Of a DNA stretch of 64,000 nucleotides, positions 39,201 through 49,800 are shown in pieces; within the stretch, counting starts at the first letter, position 1, and every line of letters starts with the position of its first letter. Origin of the DNA: Diacronema lutheri (lineage: Eukaryota > Haptophyta > Pavlovophyceae > Pavlovales > Pavlovaceae); assembly GCA_019448385.1 (NCBI GenBank), contig JAGTXO010000005.1, positions 1,465,184 to 1,529,183 on the forward strand. Direction: 5' to 3'. The notes under the pieces are model-generated. The model was not told the DNA's origin. It was given only the letters and a program-made list of their open reading frames with translations, and made no database searches. The position numbers and the translations under genes are program-made.

Positions 39201-42200
39201 CGTGCCGCGGGCGGCGGCGTCGCCTGCCGGCTGCCCGAGGTACGCGATCGCCCGCTCGACGGCCGCGCGCTCCGCACGCGCTGCGCTGTCGATCGCCGCA
39301 TTGCCGACGGGCGCGCGCAGCGCCGCGATCGCGTCTTGCAACGCCGTCGCGTCGCCCGTCGCCGCCGCCGCCGTCACCGCCGCCGCGCTCGCGGTGCCGT
39401 GCGCGACGGCGTGCAGCGCGGCGGCGCGCGCGGCGGGGATGCGCCCGTCCAGCGCGAGCACGAGCGGCGGCCCGGCCGGCGTCTGCTGCCGCCGGTGCCG
39501 CCGGCTCGCAGCCGGGTGGTCGGCGCGCGCGCGCTCGAGCCGCGCGCGCCGCTCGACGACGCGCGCCCAGAAGGCCTGCACCCTCGGCTGCGCGAATGCA
39601 AGCCAGCCGGCGCCGCGCGTCACGACGTGCACGACGATCCGGTCCTCGTGCCTGAGGTACTGCACGTAGAGCGCTTTGCTCACGCCGAGGACGTGCATGC
39701 CGAGCTGCAGCTGATCGCGGTGCGGCTGCGGCGGCCCGTCCTCGTGCGCCGTGGCGCCCGCCTTGGTGAGCGTCTTCACCTCGACGAGGACCTGCTCGTT
39801 GTTTTCGGGGAGGATGGCGAGCCCGTCCGGCGAGAAGGCGAACGGCGCGCTCTTGTCGTGCGGGTCCGCACGCACCATCGGCAGGTTGCACACGACGGTG
39901 ATGCCGTACGCGGCCGCCAGCTTGCGCAGCGCGACGGCCTCGCCGAGGATGCCCGCGGTCGTCGCCTTGGTCCGCACCTCGCGCCGCCGCCGGTGCACGT
40001 ACTCGTCGGTGAGCGTCTCGTGCGCGACGCCGGCGTTGTCGTTCACGACGTCGCCAACCTTGCTGCCCGTGACCTCCTCCCATCGCTCGTCGTGCCAGCG
40101 CGGGCTGCGCTGCGCGGGCGCGCCCGCGCCGACGGCGTCGAGCACGCGGCGCAGCGCTGTGCCGTCGGGCGCAGCAGGCACGCGCGCGCGGTCCTGGGCC
40201 TCGCGAGCGTCGAGGACGCGGCCCGTAGTGGAATCTTGGGGTAGGTCGAGCTTGCTCGCCTCGCCGTAGCGGCTCTCCAGCTGGCGCGGTGCGTCGGCAG
40301 GGCCGCCGTCCGTGCGCGCACCCGACGCGCCCGCCAGTGCACGCGGCGCAGCGTCCGAGGCGCCCGCCGCGCCCGCGCCGCCGCCAATCGCGCCAGCGCA
40401 CGCGCGCGCCGCGACCTGCGGACGGCCAGCCGCAGGGACCTCGTCCGCTCGGCCGGCCGCTGCGTCGGCCGTCCGCTTGGCCACCTCGCGCACGTCTCCG
40501 AGCGCGAGCGTGGCTGGCGCCGTCCAGCTCCCGTTGCGTTTGTCCCAACATTTGAGCAGCCCGCCAAGGAAGGGCGTGCCCGTCGGGCGGTCCTCGGGCA
40601 CCTCCGCCAGGATCGCGTCGACGCGCAGCGCGGCCGCCACATCGCAGAACGCGCGCGCGGCGCGCGCCATCCGCTCGGCGCGCGCGCCGCCGTCGTCCGC
40701 CGCGCGGCGGATGGCGTGGCTCACGTGCGCGACGCGGAGCGAGACGACGGCGTGCGCCGGCGCGTCGGCGCCCGTGCCGAGCGTGTGCCGCCGGATGGCC
40801 AGCTGCCCATCGCCCATGCGCGGCGGCAGCGACGCGCACGCCGCGACGGTCGTCGTGCCGGCCGCGCTGTCGCACAGCCAGCTCGCCTCGCCGCCGCCCG
40901 CAAACTCAAAGGTCGCGAAGCCCTCGCGGCCGAAAAGCGCGACGAAGTGGTCGAGCACCGCCTTGTTGATCGCGCGCGCCGCCGGCCGCGTCGATGCGCC
41001 GCGGGCAGCGCCACCCGCCGCGCCGCGCGCATCGCTGCACGTCGCAGGGCAGGTGCAGCCGGACGCGCGCACGCCGTCCGACCGCGTCCGCGGCAGCTCG
41101 AGCTCGCGCACCTTGGGGCAGAACCAGAGCGGGCTGGACGCCTCGAGGCACAGCACGACGAGCCGCCCGTCCGTGCCGGCCAGCGCGCGCGCGTCGCGCA
41201 GCAGCTCGACGGCGAGCTCGGACGTCGCCGCGTGCACCGCCGGCTCGCCCGTCGCGCGGTCGGGCGGGAAGAGGCCGCCGCCGACGAGCGGGCTGGGGCA
41301 GCGGCCGAGCATCACGAGAAGCGGCGGCGGCGGCGTCTGCGGCGCCTGCTGCCCGACCGCAGCCGCCGTCAGCCCGGCCAGGTCGGAGCTCGTGCGGAGG
41401 GCCTTGAGCGCGACGCGCGAGCCGGTGCCCGCCTGCTCGGAAAACGTGGCGAGCATGGCGCACGTGCTCGCCCTCGCGCCGCACTGCCAGCTGACGCGCG
41501 CGAGGAGGCCTTCCAGCGTGTCGTTTTCGCGCGGCCGCGTGACCGCGTCGAGCGCCGCCGGGCCGAGCTGGAGGCTGCCGGGCGTGACGCACAGCACCGC
41601 CTCGTGGTAGGCGCGCAGCAGCTCCCTCGGCAGCTGCTCGGCGGGCGTCGCCGCCTGCCCGCCCACCCACCGTGCACCGTGGCCGCCGTCGCCCGCGCCC
41701 GCGAGCCGGACCGCCGGCCCGCCCGTGATCGCCGAGGTCGGTGGCGTGCCGAGCGCGTCGACGAGCGCGCGCACGGGCGCGACACGCCTGCGCGCAGCGT
41801 CCGCGCCGACGGCGAGCGCGGCGATCTGAGCGCCGTCCCATGCGCGCTCCCTCGCGTCGTCCCGCGCGGCCGCCGGCGCGGCGCCCGGCCGCGCGCCGGG
41901 CGGCACCGCGCACGCCGCCGCGACGACCTCCGCGCGCGCGCCGGCGGCGTCGGGCGCGTGCAGCTGCGCGAGCGCGCCAAAGAGCGCGGCGGCCGAGCGG
42001 TAGCGGCCGTGCGCCGCGACGAGCGCGTAGAGCACGCGCAGCGCGGCCACGCCCGCCTGGTCGGGCGCGTCGCCAGCGATTTGCTCGACCTCCCACGTGC
42101 GCGTGGGCGGCGGGCTGCCGTCGGCCGGGTCCGGACGCAGCGCCCACGCGCGCTCGACGATCGCGTTGAACACGCCGTGCGCGGCGCCCTCGTCAAACTC

Positions 42201-43811
42201 GGCGGCGCCCGCCGCGTGCGCGCACCACCCGTGCACGCGCGACGTGGGCGCGTCCACGGCGCGCTGCACGACGAGCACCGCCGGCCGGTCGACGCAGCCG
42301 AGGCTCACCGCCGCGTGCTTGCCCTCGAGCAGCGCCGCCGCCGCAGCCTCGACCAAGGCGTCATCAGGCGCGTCGCCGACGACGACGGCACAGCCGTCGC
42401 CGTACTCGGCCTGCATCGCGGCGACGCACGACGCGACAAAGTCGCCGCCCGCGGCCGCCGCGTGTCGCGCCGCCAGCATCCGGCGCGCGATGGCAAGCCA
42501 GACGTACTCAGCCGGCGCGCGCGCGGCGCGCGCGCGAGGCGCGCCGGCCGCGCCGCGTGCGCCCGCGCGTGCGCCTCCAGCGGCCGCAACGGCCGAGGCG
42601 GCTGGAGCGGCGGTGAGCGTGCGCCGCGCGCGCTTCGCCGGCCGCGTGATGGGCGATGCACCCGCCATCGCACCGCCCGCAGCAGCCGGTGCGGCCGCCA
42701 CAGCGCCCGCCGCAACGCCACTCGTCACGACGCCCGTGGCGGGCGGCGCGGCGGCGGACGTGGCCGCCTCGACGGGCGTCGCGCAACTACCGCCAGCGGT
42801 CGCGGACGCGCCCGGCGACGCGTCGGCGAGGAGGTGGCGCAGCACGCCGCGCGCGAGCGCGACTCGCACGGCGAGCGTCAGCGCGCGCAGGCGGTCGGAA
42901 GGCGAGGCGTCGCGCTCGGCGTCGGCGGACGTGGCGGCAGCAGGCGGGGCGGCGGGCGGCACGGCGGCGGGCTGGGCGGCCGTCGGCGCAACCTCGTCGG
43001 CCTTGGCCAGCCAGACGAGCCCGGCGACTGCGAGCACGACGCTGTACGCGCCGACATCGTCACCCGCAACGCGCGCCAGCCGGGCGTGGGCGTCGGCCTC
43101 GGACACGGCGACGTGGAAGAGCACGTCGTCGCGGGCAGCTTGCTCGGCAAACTGACGCAGCTGCTTGGCCATCGTCACGCCGGCGACGCACGCCTCGCCC
43201 GCCTCTGCCTCGACCTGCTCGTCCTGGCCGATGGCGGACGCGCCGGCCTCGGCGCCAGCGTCGAGTGTCCGGCGGCGCTCGAGGGCGAAGCCACGCACAC
43301 AGACGCGCTGGAGGCCGCCGAGCGCGCCCGCCTTCTCGTGCAGCGCGCACGACAGCTCGACCACCGAGTCCACGCGCCTCGCGGCGGCGCCCCCCCGCTC
43401 GCCGCGCGTGGCCGCGCGCACGACGAACACCGTGAATTGCGCGCGCTTCGCCGCGCGCGCCGACGCGCACGCGTGCTTCAGGAGCCGGCAAAGCGCGGGC
43501 CTTTGCGCCGCTGCGCCCCGCGTGCACAGCAGCAGTTGGCCGCGCTCGTCGCCCAGCTCCTGCTCGACGGCGGCCTCGAGCGCGTCGTCCGTCAAATCGC
43601 CGTGCTCCGTCGAGGCGAGCGCGCGCGCAGCCGCGAGCGCCAGCTCGCCTGCGCCCGCGCGCCGCCGGCGGCGCGCACCGGCGGGCGCGTGCGGCGCCGA
43701 CGCGTGTGACGACGCCGCCGCGTCCGCGCGCGCACACGCGGCGCGCAACGCCTCACGCGCCGAGGCGGCCGCGCGCGCCCTGGGCGCGAGCTTCAAGAAC
43801 GTGCGCGCGGC

Positions 43812-43884
<73 letters not shown>

Positions 43885-46800
43885 TCGCCCGCGTCGCCGG
43901 CCGGCGGCGGCGGTGGCGGCGGTGGCGGCGCGGCCACGGCGGCGGCAGCAGCGGCGGCGGCGGCGGTGGCGGCGGCGGCGGCGCCCAGCGCGGGCGGCGG
44001 CGGCGTGGCGGCGGCGGTGGCGGCGGCGGTGACGCCAGCGGCGGCCTTGGCGCCGCGCGTCTGCGGCGGCGTTTCGGCGCCATCGGGGCTGCCCCCGCCG
44101 CGCACCGCGCTCGTGACCGCGCAGACGCCGCCCGGCGCACGATCGCTGGCCGCGCCGGTCAGCGCGACGCGGAGGCGCTCGCCGACAGCGTACATGTCCG
44201 CCACGCTGAACGTGCGCGGCGCGGACGAGCAGCCCGCCGCGGCGAGCGCGTCGTTGAGCGCGCCCACTATCGCGAGGCCGCACGTCGCGCCACGCTGCGC
44301 CGCCTCGTTGAGCAGCAGCGCGCGGCGCACGCGCGAAATGTCGAGACCCGCCGCGTGCAGCGTGGCAGTTATCGCCTTGGCGAGCATGAGCGCCTGCCTG
44401 CAGGGCGACGCGAGCGTGTCGACGAGCACCGCGTCGTAGCGATGCTCGCCCGCGCGCGCGACGCGCACAAGGCGCAACGCGGTGAAATGGCCGGAGGCGA
44501 GCTGCGCGCCGTCGTCACCGCCCGCGCCGCCGCGCTCGTCCGACGGGCTCCACACGCCGATGACAGCCTGCGTTGTCGCCTCGCTGCGCAGGCGGTGCAG
44601 CAGCGCGGCGCGGTCGGCGTCGTCCTGAAACACCGCGGGTTGCGCGGCGAGCGGCACGTGGCAGACATGCCCGCCGCCGGCCTGCCCGTGCACGCGCAGC
44701 ACGACCTCGCAGCACGCGTCGACGGTTGAGGCGAGCATGTCGCCGCTGGCGATGCGCTCCACCTCTGCCTGCGGGAGGCCGGCGCTCGCGGCGGCGGCGG
44801 CCAGCCGGCGCGCAGCCGCGTCGCCCGCCCACGCAAGCAGCGCCGAGTTGGCGGGTTGGAGGGGAAGCTCAAGGGCGGCTGGTTCGGTGGCGGTAGCCTC
44901 GTTGGCAACGGGCACGTTGGCGGTGCGCGCGTTGGCGGCGGGCGCGGCGGCGATGGCTGGTGGGGCGGAAGACGCGCCCGCGGCGGCGGGCGCGGACGCG
45001 GCAGCGGCAGCGGCTAGTGGGGCGGGGAAAACGCCGTCGGTGGCAGGCGCGGAGGCGAATGCAGGAGCAACTAGTGGGGCGGGAAAATCGGCGGCAGGCG
45101 CGAAGGCGGATGCAGCAGCGGCTAGTGCGGCGGGGAAAACACCGTCGGCGGCAGGCGCGAAGGCGGATGCAGGAGCGCCCAGCGGGGCGCAGAAAACACC
45201 GTCGGCGGCAGGCGCGAAGGCGACAGCAGCAGCGGCCAGTGGAGCGGAGGCGCAGGGCCACGCGCGCGCCAGCCGTGCAAGCCCAAGCCGCGCGCGAGCG
45301 ACGCACGCGCCGATGGCCGAGGCGGCGGCGCAGGCCACGACGTGGCCTGGCACCGGTGTGGCCAGCCGCTCGCGGGTGTGCACGTCGAGCCGCGCCCCAC
45401 GCCAAGAGCGGCGGCGCGCTGAACGGAGGCGCGCGACCCCGATCGATCCGCCCGCGCACGCGCGCGCCGGCTCAGTGTGGCCAACGCGCGCCGTTATGCA
45501 AGGCGCGCGCGCGATAACGGCGGCTGTCGGCCGTGGCGTGCGCGTGGCGGCGCCGCGGCGACGGGCGCGGCACACGAGCCGCTCGGGCGCGCCGCCGCCG
45601 CGCGGCACGATGTCGAGCAGCACGGTCACGCCGCGCGCGCGCGCGACCGCCGTGCACGCGAGCCGCACGGGCAGCGGCGGCCCGTCCGGGCGCGCGAGCG
45701 CCGCCACCTCGGCGTCGGTGAGGCTGTGCAGCTCGCGGCGCGCGCGCGCGAACGCGGCGATGTCCGCGCGCAGCTCCGCGTCCGTGCCGAGCGCGGCACG
45801 CGCGTGCACGGGGAGCGACGCGCGCAGCGCGTGGAGCACGCCGCCGCGCGCGCCGCGCGGCGCCGGCGCGCGCTCGCGCTCAGCGCGCGCGGCGCGCGTG
45901 AGCTCGCGCACCGCGCGCGCGAGATTGCGCCGCGCGGCCGCGACGGGAGGGCTAGGTGCGCGCGCGCGCCGGTTGTAGCGCGGCCGCGCCGAGTCGAGGG
46001 GCGGCGGACGCGGTGCGTACGCCGCGGCGCGGCCCGCGCGCCAAAAGGCCGGCGGCGGGCGCAGCTCCGTCGCGTCGACCGCGGCCGCGAGCGCGCCGAG
46101 CGCGGCGTCGCTGTCGCCCGCCGCGTCGGCCGCGTCGACGAGCACGAAGAGCGCGCCGAGCGCGCGCGACGCGGCCGCCTGCGCGGCGGTGGGGCGGGCG
46201 CAGGCAGCGACGCATGCGGCCGCCATGCCGCGCGCCGCGGCGAACGCCGGTGACGTGACGGCCGCGCCGATGGCAACGGCGGCGGCGGCGACGGTCGAGG
46301 CGGCAGCGCCGGCGATGGAGGTGGCAGCGGCGGCGGCGCTTGCCATCGCGCGGCGCGCGAGACGCGAGGCGCCACCGACCGCCGCCGCCGCAGCGCGCGC
46401 TGCGCGCGCGCCGGTGGCGCGCATCGTCGCCGCGCCAGGCGCCGCCGCGCCGACGCCGCCGGCGCCCGCGCCGTCGCCGCTCTCGGCCGTGCAGGGCTCC
46501 GATGGCGAACCCGGCGTGCGCTGGCGCGTGATGCGCGCGCCGAGGCGCGCGCTCCGCGCCGCGCGGCCGGCGACGTCGAGGAAGCGCCGTGCGCGCGCCG
46601 CGCGCAGGCCACGCGCGCGCGGCGGCGCACCGACAGGCGCCGAGCGCCGCGGCGCGCACGCCGGCGCGTCGCTGTCGGGTTGCGCAGCGCGCGCGCGGGA
46701 ACTCGGCGCGGCGTGTGCGGGCGGCGGGCGCGCGCCCGCGCGGCGCAGAGGCGCGAGGCGCCGGCCGCAGACGAGGCGTGTGCGCAACCAGGACGGCGAG

Positions 46801-49800
46801 GGCCGCAGGGCGCCGTCGACGTCGCGCATCGGCGGGCCGCGAGCCCGCCGCGCAGCCGTGCGGCGCGCGCGAGGCGCTCGGCGGCGCGCGCGCCGCACGG
46901 CGCGCGCGGCGGCGCGCACGCCAGCGACGGCTGCGGCCACGCCGCGCGCCAACACGGCCGCGGCGTGCGCCATCGCACCGAGCACGGCGCGTGGCGCGCC
47001 GAGCAAGCGCAGCAAGCGCGACGCCGTCGCGCGCGCCGGCGCACCGTGTGCAGGGGCCTCGCCAGCGCCAGCACCGACGCCGCCATCGCCGCAGCCGCAG
47101 GTGGCGTCGCCGCCGCCGCAGGCGTCGCGACGGACGCCGCCGCCGCCGAAACAACCGCCGCACACGTCGCCGCCGACGTTGCCACCCCAGCCGCCGTTGC
47201 GTGCGCAGGTGGCTGCGGCGCGTGCGTGCGGGAGGCGTGCCGTGCGGCGCGCATCACACGGGCTGCGCGACGCGAGCGACGCCGCCGGGGTCCCCGCTGC
47301 GCCAGGCGCGCCGTGCGCGCCAGCCTCGCCGGCCTCGCCGGCGCGCGGTCGCGCGCTCGCCTCGACGTGGCCGCCTCCGCCGCCATCGCCGCCGTCGAAC
47401 CGGGCGGCGGAGGGCTGCCGCTCGAACCGCTCGTCGGCGTCGGCCGCCACCGCCGCCTCGCGCTCCGCCGCCGCGGCGGCCGCACGGCGCGCGTGGCGGA
47501 GCGCGCGGCCGCCGTCCGCTGCGCGGCGTGGCGGCGCGGGCGCGGGCTTCGGCGCGCGCGGCCCCTCGGCGCGCTCGCGGAGCACGGCGAGCGGCGTGCC
47601 CGTGGCGACGCTCGTGCAGACGCGCCGCAAGGCGGCGCTTACGCACGCGTGGACGACGCGCGCCGTCCGCTTGTCGGCGGCGCGCGCGGCGCGGCGCGCG
47701 GCCTTGGCGGCGGCCTTTTTGGCGCGCCTCTGCTCCGCCTGCTCCGACAGCGCGCGCGCCTGGCGCTCGGCTGCGAGCGCGTCCTCGGGCGAAACGGTCG
47801 GCCTCGGCGGCCGCGCGCGCGCGCTGCGACGCTGCGCGCTGCGGCGGTCGGACGGCGGCTGCCGCGGCGGCGAGGACGGCGAGCGCGAGCTCGGCGTGGG
47901 CGACCAATCGCCGCTGACGGTTGCGAGCGGCGCAAACGGGTTGTCGTCCCCGCGACCCGCGGCGTGCGACAGTGCACGCGGCGTCGGGCGCCGGCCGACC
48001 GCTGGCGGGCCCCACTCGGACGGCGGCTCCGAGGGCGAGCGCGCCGTCGGCGCCGCGCGTTGCGCGGCCGGCGGCGCCTCCCGGTCCAGCGCCGCCTGCT
48101 CTCTCGCCGCGGCCTGCTCGTCACCCTCCGGCACGCCACGCGGCGCGAGCACCGCGGTGGCGCAGCGCGTCGCGTTGAGCAACGCCGCCTCCATCTGCCG
48201 CACGCTGGCCTTGGCGCACGCCACACCCTGTCTCGCCCGGCGCAGCGCCTCGTGCGCGCGGCGCACTTCCGCGTCGGCATCTTCGCGCATGCCAAAGTGC
48301 GCCTGTTGCAGCCGCAGGTCCGCAGGGCGCCCCTGCGCGCGAGGGGCACGGGCGCGGCGGCGCGCAGGTGACGGAGCTGGCGCGCCGTTCTGCGCTGCGC
48401 GCACGCCAATCGACGGGCGCGCGCGCGGCGGGGCGCGCGCGCGCGCGCGCGCGCGCGCTGCCTACCCAGCCGCCGGCCGGCTCGCGCGAGCGCGCCAGCT
48501 GCTCCGCCGCCTCGGCGTCGAGCACGCGCTGCTGCGCCTCCTCCTCGCCCAGTGCAGCGAGGTGCAGCCGGCGGGCTGCCTTGCGGCAGTTGCCCTCCGC
48601 CTTGCCCACGGCCTTGCGCGCCGCGTCGACGGGGTCGTCGTTGGCTCTGGCGCGCCTGCGCTTGCCCTTGTCGGCGGGCGGCGGCTTGGCGCGCTGCAGC
48701 GTGCCGAGCGCGTCGTCGGCTCCGCGCGCGGCCGCCCGCGGGCGGCGGGCCCCAAAAAGCGCACCGGTCGCCGTGCGCGCCGCGCAAGCAACGACCAGCG
48801 CTGACATGCCGGCGAAGACCGCACCGCCCAGCGCCACGGTTGCCACGATGCGCAGCGTCCCGTGCGCAAGCTGCGCTGCCTCCGCCGCTTTGGCGGCCTC
48901 GCGCGCGCGCGCATCGGCGGCTCTCATCTCGTGCAGCAGCCCGGCCGCGCCGCTCGCGCCGTCGCGGCCGCGCGCGAGCTCGCACAGCACCGCCGCCGCG
49001 CGCCGCGTGGGCTCGCGCGCGAGCAGCTGCGCGCCGCCGTCGGGGCGCAGCTTCTCAACGAACTCGACAAACGTCGCGTCGCGCCAGAGGGACATGCGGA
49101 AGGCCCTGTGCACCGCCCCCTCCTGCTCGCGCATCCGCCGTGCCGCCCGCCTGCCGTCGCGCGCGTGCGCGTGCGCGGCCGCGTCGAATCCCGCGACGCC
49201 GCGCTGCGCGTCGCGCGCGGCCGACGACGGCGCCGCCGCGCTGCCCGCCAAGGGCGCCGCAGCGGCGACGCGCGCGTGCGGAGCGACGGGATCGCCGGCG
49301 GCCGGCGGCTCGGCGCGCTGCGGCGTGCCGTTTGCTCCGTGCGCGGCCGTCCCGGGGGAGATGGCCGCGATGGCGCCGCCAGCCGCGCCGCGCGCCAGCC
49401 ACGCGCATAGGCTGCCGACGAGCTCGCCGAGACCCCCGACGGTCGCCGCGGCGGCGAGTGCGCCGGGCTTGCCGGCCGACAGCGGCTCGCGAGCGTCGTC
49501 GTCGCAGCCGCCGGCACCCGTCTTGGCGAGTGCGTCGCGCTCGCCCTCGACGCCCGCCACGACCGCCGCCCCTCCGTCGTCCGCCGCGCCGGCCGCGCGC
49601 GCGGCCGGGCGCAGAGGAGGCGTGCCGGTGCAGCCGTCGCCGCTCGTCTTCGCCGTTTCCTCCACTTTGGTCACTTCGTCGCCACCTGCGCCATCTCCGA
49701 CGCCGGGGCCCTTGGTCACGCTTGCCGCCATGCGCGCCGTGCCCGCCGGCCAGCCCGCCGACTGCTCGAGCGCGGCGGCGAGCGGCGCGACGCGCGTCGA

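Noticed and set aside
35094-40244. 1,716-codon plus-strand open frame opposite copy B
   Set aside because: Arg/Ala/Val-rich translation without motifs; the opposite strand encodes the chromodomain and nuclease.
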